DNA of 64,000 nucleotides from Sphingomonas sp. TREG-RG-20F-R18-01 (GTDB lineage: Bacteria > Pseudomonadota > Alphaproteobacteria > Sphingomonadales > Sphingomonadaceae), in NCBI RefSeq assembly GCF_022662475.1, contig NZ_JAKNQQ010000003.1:248001-312000 (forward strand), written 5' to 3'. A program made the translations under genes and the position numbers. Of this stretch, positions 1-8,634 are shown in pieces. Within the stretch, counting starts at the first letter, position 1. Each line of letters opens with the position of its first letter. The notes beneath the pieces were generated by a model. It was not told the origin of the DNA and made no database searches. It saw only the letters and a list, made by a program, of their open reading frames with translations.

Positions 1-1
1 G

Positions 2-64
2 GCCCGGGCGGTGCCACGGCAACACGAGATGACCGATGCGAACGAAGGGTTGGCGCAGTCATGA
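2..64 (+). CDS. cyoB: Cytochrome bo quinol oxidase subunit I, C-terminal end (partial)
   Basis: Only the last 20 codons are inside the window. The frame runs open from base 2 to a TGA at 62-64, and that TGA overlaps the ATG of cyoC in the usual ATGA arrangement of translationally coupled operon genes. The tail is short and hydrophilic, as expected after the last membrane helix of CyoB. The identity rests on position (cyoB precedes cyoC in cyoABCD operons) and not on the 20 residues themselves, which carry no diagnostic motif. Confidence 0.5.
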   Translation, partial: ARAVPRQHEMTDANEGLAQS

Positions 65-684
65 GCGAGCGCGCGATGCCGAACCACGCCGCAGCGGCCG
101 ATGCCGAACAGCTGGACGACGACGAGGAAGACACCGCGCTGTTCGGCTTCTGGATCTTCCTGATGAGCGATGCCGTTATCTTCGCTCTGCTGTTCGCGAC
201 CTACGGCACGATGACGCTGGCGACCGCTGGCGGCCCGACGGCGGCCTCCGAGTTCAAGCTGCTGCCGACGTTCATCGAGACGCTGTTGCTGCTGACCAGC
301 AGCGTCACCTTCGGCCGCGCCTCGATCGCCATGAAATATGACGAGCCACGCCGCAGCCTGTTTTTGTGGCTGTTCGTGACGCTGGGACTGGGACTGGCCT
401 TTCTCGCGTTCGAACTCAAGGACTTCGCGGACATGTTCGCGGATGGCGCCTATCCGATGCGCAGCGGCTTCCTGTCGGCCTTTTTCGCTCTGGTGCCGCT
501 GCACGGGTTGCACGTGCTGGCGGGATGCTTCTGGCTGGTCGTGATGATCGTCCAGGTCGGCGTGCTCGGGCTCGACCGGCGGGTGAAGCTCAACCTGCTG
601 CGGCTGGGGCTGTTCTGGCATTTTCTCGACGTGGTGTGGATCGCCATTTTCTCGATCGTCTATCTGGGCGGGCACGGCGCATGA
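61..684 (+). CDS. cyoC: Cytochrome bo ubiquinol oxidase subunit III
   Basis: A 207-aa membrane protein of the haem-copper oxidase subunit III family. CyoC is a structural subunit of the cytochrome bo terminal oxidase of the inner membrane, which oxidises ubiquinol and reduces O2 while pumping protons. The sequence has an acidic cytoplasmic N-terminus, then five hydrophobic segments. It includes the family signatures FGFWIFLMSDAVIF near residue 30 and 'PLHGLHVLAG' near residue 148, and ends in LGLFWHFLDVVWIAIFSIVY. Length matches E. coli CyoC (about 204 aa). The start overlaps the cyoB stop and its own stop overlaps the cyoD start (ATGA both times), so the three genes are co-translated. Confidence 0.95.
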   Translation: MSERAMPNHAAAADAEQLDDDEEDTALFGFWIFLMSDAVIFALLFATYGTMTLATAGGPTAASEFKLLPTFIETLLLLTSSVTFGRASIAMKYDEPRRSLFLWLFVTLGLGLAFLAFELKDFADMFADGAYPMRSGFLSAFFALVPLHGLHVLAGCFWLVVMIVQVGVLGLDRRVKLNLLRLGLFWHFLDVVWIAIFSIVYLGGHGA

Positions 685-992
685 AGAACGCGGACGAACG
701 GCGCGGCGAATTGCTGACCTACGGCATCGGCTATCTGCTTGCACTTGCGCTGACCGGGGCGGCGTTCGCGGCGGTGGTGTGGCCCGCTTTCCCGGCGGGG
801 ACGACGTTCGCGATCGTGCTGGGGCTCGCGCTGGTGCAGGCGATCGTGCACTTCCGGTGTTTCCTGCACATCACGATGCAGCGCGCCTCTCGGCATGACC
901 TGCAACTGATCCTCTTCTCGACGCTCATCATCGTGATGATGGTCGGAGGGACGCTCGTGCTGCTGATGAACCTGCGCGGGCGCATGATGTAG
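681..992 (+). CDS. cyoD: Cytochrome bo ubiquinol oxidase subunit IV
   Basis: A 103-aa protein with three hydrophobic segments, the size and topology of CyoD, the small subunit that helps assemble the copper site of the bo oxidase. The stretch VQAIVHFRCFLHITMQ near residue 55 is the typical CyoD/cytochrome c oxidase subunit IV signature around the second helix. Its ATG overlaps the cyoC TGA by four bases. No cyoE (haem O synthase) or SURF1-like gene follows before the convergent flagellin gene, so the operon appears to end here. Confidence 0.93.
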   Translation: MKNADERRGELLTYGIGYLLALALTGAAFAAVVWPAFPAGTTFAIVLGLALVQAIVHFRCFLHITMQRASRHDLQLILFSTLIIVMMVGGTLVLLMNLRGRMM

Positions 993-1247
993 CTGCGGGG
1001 CGTTCTCGTTACCGCTTCATGCCCGGCGAAAGACCGGCACCCGCGAGCGCAACGGGGAAGCTCGAACGTAGCGCGCGGCGTGCTGCCACTTTCGCGGGGA
1101 AGCGCGCGATGTGACGCACGCCCTGTTGGTAGGCTCGGCCAACAGGGAAGGACAGGGACCGGATAGGCCAAGGGAGCGCACCGGCCGGCCCCTGTCGCAT
1201 CGTCGCCACCCGAGGGGGTTAGGTAGCGACGAGCTCTGGTCCCGGCA

Positions 1248-1265
1248 CCGGACCCGCAGGTCCGG
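1248..1265 (-). terminator. Possible flagellin transcript stem-loop
   Basis: A perfect 7-bp stem CCGGACC/GGTCCGG with a CGCA tetraloop lies 17 bases beyond the flagellin stop. There is no clear T-run after it on the minus strand, so it is at best a weak terminator or an mRNA-end stabiliser. The rest of the 993-1282 gap shows nothing I can name. Confidence 0.35.
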
Positions 1266-1282
1266 CGTCGGGTTCGGTAGTC

Positions 1283-2104
1283 TTAGCGGAACAGCGAGGT
1301 GATGCTCTGCGGCGCCTGGTTGGCGATCGACAGAGCCTGCACGCCAAGCTGCTGCTTGACCTGCAACGCCTGCAGGTTTGCCGATTCCTTCGACAGATCG
1401 GCGTCGACCAGGTTGCCGATGCCGCTGGTGATCACGTCCGACAGGCTGCTCACGAAGCTCGACTGACCGTCGATCTTGCGCGATGCCGACCCCAGCGTGC
1501 TGAGGCTGGTGTTGATCGTGCCCGATACCGTCTTCAGCGTGTCGACCATCGTCTTTGCCGTTGCGGCATCGGTGAAGGTCGTGCCGATCGCGGTGACCAC
1601 GCCGGTGTCGAAGTCCTGGTTGGCGACGTCGAGGGTCGCGGCAGTCGTGTCCGTCGACTGCAGCGCGCTGACGCTGCCGCCGCTGCCCTTGAGCAGGTTG
1701 GTGCCATTGAAGCTCGACGAGTCGATGATGGACTGGATCTGCTGCTTGAGCGCGTCGAAATCCTTGCCCATCGCGGTACGGCTATTGGTGTCGAGCCCGG
1801 CATCCGACGCCGACGTGGCCTTGGCGGCCATCTGGTTGACGAGGTCGGAAATCTGTTGCGTCCCTGCAACCGCCACGTCGACCGTGCTCTTGGCGCGGCT
1901 CAGCGAGGACCCGACCGATGCAAGCTTGCCGACGTCGCCGCGCAGCGTCTGCGCGATGGTGTAGGAAGCCGAATCATCCTTGGTCGAGGAGACCTTGAGA
2001 CCCGTGCTGATCCGCTTCTGGGTCGCGGCGAGCTCGGTGCTCGTCATGCTCAGATTCTGCAGCGCGGTGAGGGCGGCGGTGTTCGTATTGACCGACATAA
2101 CCAT
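1283..2104 (-). CDS. Flagellin
   Basis: A 273-aa flagellin, the filament subunit exported by the flagellar type III apparatus. The N-terminal D0/D1 helix begins MVMSVNTNTAALTALQNL and carries the conserved 'TQKRISTGLKV' near residue 28. The C-terminal D1/D0 helix ends in 'NQAPQSITSLFR', the classic flagellin terminus. The middle is short, with no D2/D3 outer domains, so total length equals the Caulobacter flagellins. The start at 2104 was chosen over an upstream ATG because AGAAGGA lies 8 bases before it and the protein then begins at the family N-terminus. It reads divergently from flbT, a regulator of flagellin mRNA in Caulobacter. No flaF is seen beside it. Confidence 0.95.
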   Translation of the reverse strand: MVMSVNTNTAALTALQNLSMTSTELAATQKRISTGLKVSSTKDDSASYTIAQTLRGDVGKLASVGSSLSRAKSTVDVAVAGTQQISDLVNQMAAKATSASDAGLDTNSRTAMGKDFDALKQQIQSIIDSSSFNGTNLLKGSGGSVSALQSTDTTAATLDVANQDFDTGVVTAIGTTFTDAATAKTMVDTLKTVSGTINTSLSTLGSASRKIDGQSSFVSSLSDVITSGIGNLVDADLSKESANLQALQVKQQLGVQALSIANQAPQSITSLFR

Positions 2105-2355
2105 GGAGATAGTCCTTCTCAAAAGGCGACTGCTTCTGCAGCCGGGGTCAGTGCGCTGACCCGGGCGTTGCTCCGCGACAGGCGGGGCATGCATCCTTTG
2201 TAGAAAGCGACCGGAGCCCCGGTTTCACGGCACGGAATATTTCGCGGTTAACGATTGCCTCGCGCTTGGAAGGGACACGCTAGGCAAATTTTTCCGGGTC
2301 CCGACCGGCGCGGTTGGACCCCCGCTATGATGGCGATGGATGCAGGAGGGATGTC

Positions 2356-2778
2356 GTGGCGCTGAAAATCTGGTTGCGGGAAGGCGAGAAGGTCATCGTC
2401 AACGGCGCGGTACTGGTCGCGTTGGGGCGTACGCGGCTCGCGATCGAAAACCATGCGGCGGTCTTGCGGGAGCGCGAGATCATGGCGCCGGAGCATGCCA
2501 ATACTCCGGCGCGCAGGCTCTACTTCGCCGCGATGATGGCGTACATCGACGAGCCGGGGCGCGATCGCTACCAGGATCAGGTCCTGCTACTGCTGCATGA
2601 CCTGCTTAATGCGATCCAGTCCGAGACGGCCAGAGCAATGGCCGTCAGCTTCGCGCGGCATATCGCATCCGCCGATTTCTACCGGGCGCTGGGCGATTGT
2701 CGTGACCTGATCGCCTACGAAACGGCGGCGCTGGAGCGCTGCGCGGACTCCTGCCGGGATACCGAGCCGGCGCTTTAG
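2356..2778 (+). CDS. flbT: Flagellar biosynthesis repressor FlbT
   Basis: A 140-aa FlbT family protein. In Caulobacter FlbT binds the 5' leader of flagellin mRNA and destabilises it until the hook is complete. I place the start at GTG 2356: AGGAGGG lies 5 bases upstream, and translation then begins (fM)ALKIWLREGEKVIVNGAVL, matching the family N-terminus. The core 'LAIENHAAVLREREIM' (about 31-46) and the following helical half, with 'RRLYFAAMMAYID', are typical. The flagellin gene is adjacent and divergent, as expected for its target. FlaF, the usual partner, is not in the window. Confidence 0.88.
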   Translation: MALKIWLREGEKVIVNGAVLVALGRTRLAIENHAAVLREREIMAPEHANTPARRLYFAAMMAYIDEPGRDRYQDQVLLLLHDLLNAIQSETARAMAVSFARHIASADFYRALGDCRDLIAYETAALERCADSCRDTEPAL

Positions 2779-2871
2779 GGATCGCATAAAAGCGATCGAC
2801 GCGACCGGGGGCCGGATCACCGTCTAAAAGGAAATGTGACCCAGAAGGGCTTCCACCCGGAGTGACCATCC

Positions 2872-5661
2872 ATGGCCGCGGACGTCTCCAACAGCCTTGC
2901 GGGCCTCAGCATCCTGACGCGAACCAATGAATTCGCTACTTACGGCGCAACCGCGACATCGACTACCGCAGCCGTCGAAACCGCGGCGCAGCGCAAGGCG
3001 CATGCCCAGTTCAAGACCCCAGCGACGACAGCGCCATGGACCCAGGCCCGAACGCAATCACCTTCGGTGGCGGCCGTCCAGGGGTTGAAGACGATCGTCG
3101 ACGCCAGCGTCGGGGCCGGGACCCTGCCGCACGACGTACAGACCGACTTCACCACCTACAAGGCGCTCGACCGGTTGCGCGTGCTCGCACAGGCCGCCGC
3201 GAGCAGCGGCACGAACGATGCGCAGCGCAGAAGTTTGCAGCAGAGCTTCGGGCAGGGGCTGAAAGACCTGCAGGCCTATCTCGGATCGACGCTCGGCGAC
3301 CAGCTGCAACTTGCGTTCGACCAACCGCACACCCGCGCGGAGAGTATCGCGATCGGAGGCCCCCCCGTTCTTCCCGCGATCGTCGGCAAGGGTGTCGTGG
3401 CCGACCGGACCGCGCCACTGTCTGGCGTTACCGGGACCGAACGGCTGCGCGTCACCCTGTCGCAAGGTGATGCAAAAGATGTTGTCGACGTGGATCTGTC
3501 GCAGGCAGCGCAGCCGCCGACGCTGGACGGCATCGCCACGGCCATTACCAGCGCAATCGCCGCTGTCCCGGCCCGCGCGACGGACGGGACGATCCAATAT
3601 GGCGCGGACGGTGCGGTCGTGCCGCGCTGGAACGTGCAGGTCCGTGTCACCAAGACCGGGAACGCCCGGGGCCTGACGATCGACCGGACCGGAAACGAAC
3701 GGATCGCGATCGATCAGCCCGGCGCCCCCTCGACGCTGGTGGTCGCTTCGGATGTCACGTCCGCCACCGCTCCGCCAAGCATTCAGGTGCTGCGCGTTGA
3801 TGATCCGGCGGAGCATCTGGCACCGCGACTATCCGGGACGATCTCGGCAACCGATCGACTGGCGAGCGCGACCGCCGCGTTGCGGCCACCGCCCGCAGGC
3901 GCCGCTTCCGCCGGCAGGAAGCCACCTCCGCCGGCACCGCCTGCTCCTGTCGCCGCGACGACGACCGGAGGCGCCGTGATCGTCGATCCGGACGGCTTCA
4001 GTTACGTCGTCGGTACCACGCAGGGCGATCTCGGCAGTGCGCTGTCCAACGGCAACCCGACCATGTTCCTTTCGAAACGGGACAGCGCGGGCAATGCCGT
4101 TTGGCAGCGCGAACTGGGAAGAGCGGGCGCGTCCCAGGGGGCAGCGCTCGCGCTTGCGCCCGGGGGCGGGGTCGTGATCGCCGGGACCGTGTCGGACGGG
4201 GCGAGCCCGACGGGCAACGGCAGCGCGATGATGGTCGCGCGCTACGCCACAAACGGGGACGAACTGTTCTCCCAGACGGTGCGGGCATCCACGTCCGATA
4301 CCGCGAGCGCGGTCGCGGTGGCCGGCGACGGGACGATCTTTCTGGGAGGCCGAACCGCTAGCGGTGGCGGCAACGCCTATTTCGCCCGCCTCGATCCTAC
4401 CGGCAGGATGGCCGCGTCCCGCACGGTCGACAGCGGCGGCGACGATCGGGTGACCGCATTGGCGCTCGACAAGGATGGTCAAGTGCTGGCGTTGACGCAG
4501 CAGGGATCCGCGACGGTGCTGCAGCGCCTCGATGCCGTGACGCTCGATCCACAATCGGCCGATGTGGCGCTTGGAGCGGCGCAGGGCCGCGCGCTTGCGG
4601 TGGCGGCGGATGGGATGATCGCGGTCGGGGGAACCACGCTGAATCCCGTTGCCGGTGATCAGGTCAACGCGCCCGGGGGAGGGCGCGACGGGTTCGTTAC
4701 GCGGATCAGCGCAGATTTCGGACAGGTCGCAACCACCTACCTCGCCACGGCGGGCGACGATCAGGTCGATAGCATCGGGTTTCTCGGTGATGCCTTGTAC
4801 GTCGGAGGCCGAACGACCGGGACGCTCGGTACGGCACAGCAGGGCAAGGTCGATGGGTTTGTCGGACGGATCGACCTGGCGACCGGGGCGGTGGCGAGCG
4901 TCGCGCAATTTGGCACCGCCGGATCGCAGGTTGGCCCGGTACGGCTGGCCACGGATCCCGGTGGTGCCACGATCCTCGACGCGCTCGGGCTCCATCGGGG
5001 TGTCGTGACGCCGGACGTCTCGGCCAACCTCGTTGCCCAGACGAGCGTCCGCGTCGGCGACAGCGTCTCGATCAGCATCAACCACGGCCCTGCGATCCAG
5101 TTGACGATCGGGGCAAGCGATACCGTGGCGTCGCTCGCCAGCCGCGTCGGCTCGCTGACGGGCGGAAAGGCAACCGTCACCAGTACGATCAAGGGCGACG
5201 GGCGCGCGTTCCAGATCACCGCGCGGGGCGGTGCGACGATCGCGTTGATCGCAGGGCCTCCGGGACAGGATGCGCTGGCCAAGCTGGGGATCGACGCACA
5301 GGTCCTGTCGCAGCCGCCGGTACGATCCGCCAGCGCGCCCAAGGTTGCGCCGGGCGGGCAGTTTGGGCTCGGGCTTTCGACCGCATTGTCGCTTGCGTCG
5401 GCGCAGGATGCGGGCATTGCGCTGAACGCGGTAAAGCAGGCGATGTCGATCACGCAGACCGGCTATCGCTCGCTATATTGGGACTCGACGAAGGCGGCGC
5501 TTGCGGATGGCGGGTCGGGGACCACGAGCAAGGCTGCGGTGGCCCGCGCCAATGCCCAGGCGGCAAGCTATCAGGCTGCGCTCGACCGGATCGCGAGCAG
5601 TGCCGCGACCACCTCGACGACCCCGGATCTAACGCTGACCGTCTTTGGCCTGAACCGGTGA
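2872..5661 (+). CDS. Large flagellin-associated protein with beta-propeller core (FlaEY-like?)
   Basis: A 929-aa protein with four visible parts. Residues 1-175 are helical, Ser/Ala/Gln-rich and hydrophilic. Residues 190-335 are beta-rich and end in a proline-rich linker (338-358). Residues 360-690 form repeated blades of the SBBP type (patterns like 'DPDGFSYVVGTT' and 'DGTIFLGGRT' about every 45-60 residues). Residues 725-815 resemble the flagellin/FlgL IN module, with 'VRVGDSVSISINHGPAIQ'. The C-terminus (840-929) is helical again. There is no signal peptide and no cysteine-rich region. The ends and the location next to flagellin and flbT suggest a flagellar secretion substrate or filament-related protein. 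From memory, Caulobacter has a large flagellin-linked gene, flaEY, and this may be its counterpart; I cannot verify that. Start: ATG 2872 with CGGAG 9 bases upstream. Confidence 0.7.
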   Translation: MAADVSNSLAGLSILTRTNEFATYGATATSTTAAVETAAQRKAHAQFKTPATTAPWTQARTQSPSVAAVQGLKTIVDASVGAGTLPHDVQTDFTTYKALDRLRVLAQAAASSGTNDAQRRSLQQSFGQGLKDLQAYLGSTLGDQLQLAFDQPHTRAESIAIGGPPVLPAIVGKGVVADRTAPLSGVTGTERLRVTLSQGDAKDVVDVDLSQAAQPPTLDGIATAITSAIAAVPARATDGTIQYGADGAVVPRWNVQVRVTKTGNARGLTIDRTGNERIAIDQPGAPSTLVVASDVTSATAPPSIQVLRVDDPAEHLAPRLSGTISATDRLASATAALRPPPAGAASAGRKPPPPAPPAPVAATTTGGAVIVDPDGFSYVVGTTQGDLGSALSNGNPTMFLSKRDSAGNAVWQRELGRAGASQGAALALAPGGGVVIAGTVSDGASPTGNGSAMMVARYATNGDELFSQTVRASTSDTASAVAVAGDGTIFLGGRTASGGGNAYFARLDPTGRMAASRTVDSGGDDRVTALALDKDGQVLALTQQGSATVLQRLDAVTLDPQSADVALGAAQGRALAVAADGMIAVGGTTLNPVAGDQVNAPGGGRDGFVTRISADFGQVATTYLATAGDDQVDSIGFLGDALYVGGRTTGTLGTAQQGKVDGFVGRIDLATGAVASVAQFGTAGSQVGPVRLATDPGGATILDALGLHRGVVTPDVSANLVAQTSVRVGDSVSISINHGPAIQLTIGASDTVASLASRVGSLTGGKATVTSTIKGDGRAFQITARGGATIALIAGPPGQDALAKLGIDAQVLSQPPVRSASAPKVAPGGQFGLGLSTALSLASAQDAGIALNAVKQAMSITQTGYRSLYWDSTKAALADGGSGTTSKAAVARANAQAASYQAALDRIASSAATTSTTPDLTLTVFGLNR

Positions 5662-5868
5662 CTGCGTCCTTTTGCTGATCCGGGTGGACGGCGCCCTGTC
5701 GGGTCGGACAACGCTTCTCGCGATCGTCGGCCAAGTCTATGCGTGGGCACCATTTTCGAAACGGCAACGGACGAAAGCCGGCGCGTATTCGCGTATCTTG
5801 ATCGGTGCTTCGACAAAAGGTCAAATAGGCGATGCAGAGCGTGCCGATGCCGTGTTAGAGGCGTCGTC

Positions 5869-7374
5869 ATGACTATGCAGCGCTTCAGAGAATCTTCCTT
5901 CACCCGCATGGGTTTGGCGTTGTCGGGATATGCCGCCATCGCCGCCTGCCTGATGCCGCTTCCGCTTCACGCGCAGACGCCGCCGCCGGTCTCGCTGCTG
6001 CCGACGCCCGTGCCGACCACGCAACCGTTGATCGCGCCGGAGACGGTACTGCCAAGCCTCAGCCCAGCGCAGGTAAAGCAGCTCGGCGAATTGATCCGCA
6101 AGGACACCGTCGCGCAAGGCCTCAGCGACCAGTCTGCCGCGGTTCCGCACGATAACGACGGTCTGATCCGCGCAGCGCTCGATCACGCACGGGCCGTGCA
6201 TTCCGGGCGCCTTGCCGAAGGGGATTTCCAGAAGGATTGGGCGATGCGCCCGGTGGCGTACGATCCTCTGCCGGGGCTGCGCGATGCGATCGTCCGGGAC
6301 AAGCTGAGCGCGTGGATTGCATCGCTGCCGCCGCCCTACGCCGGATATGACACGCTGGTCGCAGGATTGGCACGTTACCGTGCGATCGCTGACAATGGTG
6401 GCTGGTCGCAGCTGGCGGCCGGATCCGATATCGTGTTCGGATCGAGCGGCCCGCGCGTCACGGCTTTGCGCAAGCGGCTTGCGCTGGAAGATCCGCTCGT
6501 CAAGGGAACGGGTGACCGGTTCGATGCCGATCTGGTCGAGGCGTTGCGCCGGGCGCAACGCCGCTATGGGTTGAATCCCACCGGGACATTGGGTGCGCAG
6601 ACGGTTGCCGCGCTGAATGTGCCGGTTGCCGCGCGGATCGGCCAGATCAAGGCGAACATGGAGCGTTGGCGCTGGCTCCCGCCGGTGCTCGAGCAGAACC
6701 GCGTTCAGGTCAATATCGCCGCTGCCGTCCTCACGTTGTTCGATGGCGACTCGCCGATCATGTCGATGAAGGCAGTGACCGGGCGGCCGGGGGACGAGAC
6801 TCCGATGCTGGTGTCGCAGATCCACAGCATCGTGCTCAACCCGCCATGGAACGTGCCGTCGACGATTGCGACCAAGGAACTCTTCCCCAAGGAAAGGGCG
6901 CATCCGGGCTACCTCGCGCGCAACGGCTTTCGCGTGATCGACAATGGCGACGGCAGCAAGCGGCTCCAGCAAGCGTCGGAGCATAGCGCGCTCGGGCGGT
7001 TCAAGTTCGATTTCGCCAATCCTTTCGCCGTATATCTCCACGATACGCCGGCGCAGGCCGGTTTTTCGCGGTTCGACCGGCTGGCGAGTCACGGGTGCGT
7101 GCGGCTGGAAAAGCCCGCCGCGCTGGCCAAGCAACTGATGAGCACGACCCCTGAATGGTCGGCGCAGACGATCGACGACACTGTCGCCGCCGGAAAGACG
7201 GTCCGCGCGCGGCTTGCCGCGCCCGTCGCGGTGTACCTGCTGTACTGGACGGCGTTTGCAAACCAGGCCGGCCAGGTCAGTTTCCGGGACGATCCATACA
7301 AATGGGACGGAACGCTCGCGAGCAAGATCGAGGCACGGTCCGCGCGCCAGACACAGACGCTGGCCGCACGCTGA
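5869..7374 (+). CDS. L,D-transpeptidase (YcbB/LdtD-like), periplasmic
   Basis: A 501-aa enzyme that would form 3-3 crosslinks in peptidoglycan or attach proteins to it. A signal peptide (about 1-35, ending LHAQ) is followed by a proline-rich linker and a YcbB-type scaffold region. A peptidoglycan-binding repeat follows (about 200-245, 'LRRAQRRYGLNPTGTLGAQTV'), then the YkuD catalytic domain. The catalytic motif SHGCVRLEKP contains the nucleophile Cys410 and His408. The segment 'NPPWNVPSTIATKELFPK' is typical of the long YcbB/LdtD group. Start ATG 5869 has AGAGG 7 bases upstream; an in-frame ATG at 5875 is also possible. The lipoprotein gene follows 12 bases after the stop and is probably co-transcribed. 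Confidence 0.92.
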   Translation: MTMQRFRESSFTRMGLALSGYAAIAACLMPLPLHAQTPPPVSLLPTPVPTTQPLIAPETVLPSLSPAQVKQLGELIRKDTVAQGLSDQSAAVPHDNDGLIRAALDHARAVHSGRLAEGDFQKDWAMRPVAYDPLPGLRDAIVRDKLSAWIASLPPPYAGYDTLVAGLARYRAIADNGGWSQLAAGSDIVFGSSGPRVTALRKRLALEDPLVKGTGDRFDADLVEALRRAQRRYGLNPTGTLGAQTVAALNVPVAARIGQIKANMERWRWLPPVLEQNRVQVNIAAAVLTLFDGDSPIMSMKAVTGRPGDETPMLVSQIHSIVLNPPWNVPSTIATKELFPKERAHPGYLARNGFRVIDNGDGSKRLQQASEHSALGRFKFDFANPFAVYLHDTPAQAGFSRFDRLASHGCVRLEKPAALAKQLMSTTPEWSAQTIDDTVAAGKTVRARLAAPVAVYLLYWTAFANQAGQVSFRDDPYKWDGTLASKIEARSARQTQTLAAR

Positions 7375-7386
7375 GGAGACGATCGG

Positions 7387-7734
7387 ATGACACGCAAATA
7401 CGTTTTCGCCGTCGCAGCTGCGCTGTTGACCCTTAATCTGGCCGCTTGTTCGGGTGCGCCGGATGATCCCATGCCCGCCGACAATAGCGCCGAAATGGAA
7501 ACGCCGTCCGCGGAGGACAGCGCAACCCCGACACCGGAACCCTCGACACCGCAGCCTGAGCCGACCGAAGCAGCCAACGCCAGCGTTGCGGACGATACGC
7601 CAGCCCCGCCACCGCCGGCACCTGACGCGCAGATGTTGGATGATGCGTCCGCAACCGGGATGACGTCGCGCACCTCGCGCAACGATCCCTCTGCGGAGGA
7701 TACTCCCGCGGCCGAGCCCACCGAGAAGAAATGA
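7387..7734 (+). CDS. Small proline-rich lipoprotein, unknown function
   Basis: A 115-aa protein with a classic lipoprotein signal: a charged start (MTRKY), a hydrophobic core and the lipobox LAAC at residues 18-21, so the mature protein would begin at Cys21. The mature part is low-complexity and rich in Pro, Glu, Thr and Ala, with no folded domain I recognise. It could be a spacer or envelope tether. AGGAG lies 8 bases before the ATG. It follows the L,D-transpeptidase by 12 bases, and a strong hairpin after its stop suggests a two-gene unit. Confidence 0.75.
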   Translation: MTRKYVFAVAAALLTLNLAACSGAPDDPMPADNSAEMETPSAEDSATPTPEPSTPQPEPTEAANASVADDTPAPPPPAPDAQMLDDASATGMTSRTSRNDPSAEDTPAAEPTEKK

Positions 7735-7740
7735 TGAGGC

Positions 7741-7773
7741 CGTCCCCGCGGCGGTTATGCCGCCGTGGGGACG
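7741..7773 (+). terminator. Rho-independent terminator after the lipoprotein gene
   Basis: A 14-bp stem (7741-7754 with 7760-7773, one G-U pair) with a 5-base loop TTATG starts 6 bases after the lipoprotein stop. It is followed by the moderately T-rich TGCTGTTCC. Stem strength and position support a terminator for the L,D-transpeptidase/lipoprotein unit. Confidence 0.7.
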
Positions 7774-7885
7774 TGCTGTTCCACTCGTGCGCTACCATCC
7801 GCGACACGGCGGAATGCCGTATCAGGATTGCGGGGACGAAGCAGGGACCATCACGCTTGCAACCGAACGGTGCGCATCCGTCCGG

Positions 7886-8404
7886 TTATCCGATTCGGCG
7901 GGTTCTAACGGCGCGACCGCGACCGATCTGCGCAAAATAACCGCCCAACGTATTGCGTTCGATCGTAACGGATGCGCCGGGCCTGGGCTCGTCGAACCCG
8001 CTGTTCGTCTCCAGCGTCTCCCAGATGCTACCTTCGCTAACGGTAAATCGCCACCGACCATAACCTGCTGATTTGCCGGATGTTATCTTTGTATCGAGGC
8101 GAATGAAATCCGACTTGTCCTGTAAGTCGTTGGCAGACTTCCCTGTACTTCGCGCAGGCGAACGGTCGAAGCCGAAGCTCTTACGGTGCGCGGAGCGGAC
8201 GTCGGCACGATCGACCAACACCACGTCTTGGGTTGTTACAGCAGTCAACAAAGCGACAACTTCACGGTCGTAGCAGGTGAGCCGCGCCTGGCCTTCAGGC
8301 AGCGAGGCGCACTGCTTCAAGCTGACTGTAAATCGGGAAGGCGGCTGATCGCCCTCGGGTGGCTGTGGGAAAGCAAGCAGGATGGCAAGGGGCAGCATCG
8401 TCAT
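7886..8404 (-). CDS. Conserved secreted hypothetical protein
   Basis: A protein of about 172 aa, if started at the ATG at 8404. It then begins MTMLPLAILLAFPQPPEGDQ, a short signal-like segment. A longer reading to 8476 would run through the intergenic regulatory region and adds nothing that looks conserved. The mature part has 'LPEGQARLTCYDREV', a short Cys-containing motif common in small secreted proteobacterial proteins, and a C-terminal beta-rich half ('GRWRFTVSEGSIWETLE', 'GGYFAQIGRGRAVRTRRIG'). I recognise this only as a sphingomonad-type conserved hypothetical. It is divergent from the TonB receptor at 8635. The ribosome site is weak. Confidence 0.6.
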   Translation of the reverse strand: MTMLPLAILLAFPQPPEGDQPPSRFTVSLKQCASLPEGQARLTCYDREVVALLTAVTTQDVVLVDRADVRSAHRKSFGFDRSPARSTGKSANDLQDKSDFIRLDTKITSGKSAGYGRWRFTVSEGSIWETLETNSGFDEPRPGASVTIERNTLGGYFAQIGRGRAVRTRRIG

Positions 8405-8458
8405 GTCCGCGCCATACCGCGACAGCCCGAAAAGTGAAATGCTGAACCTGAACACAAC

Positions 8459-8476
8459 CTGTATCAAAATTGTCAC
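8459..8476 (+). promoter_or_regulatory. Possible Pho-box-like site
   Basis: CTGTATCAAAATTGTCAC resembles the PhoB direct repeat CTGTCAT-N4-CTGTCAT, with about 13 of 18 positions agreeing by eye. A second half-like TGTCAC occurs at 8545-8550. It lies in the divergent region 150-180 bases before the TonB receptor start. A chance match is quite possible. Confidence 0.3.
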
Positions 8477-8634
8477 AATCTGCGCCGCAACGCACCAGTC
8501 TCAGCAATGTTCCTTTACAACGGATTGAGCGGGCATCACAAAAATGTCACTCGCCGTGGTGCGGTCGGCAGTGTTCCGCCGATCAAAGCATCACGGGAGA
8601 GTATGTAAAGTGTAGCGTAAGGGGGACTCCGTCC

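Noticed and set aside
3829..5085. A 418-codon minus-strand frame inside the large flagellin-associated gene
   Set aside because: Same antisense artefact; the plus-strand frame shows regular propeller repeats.
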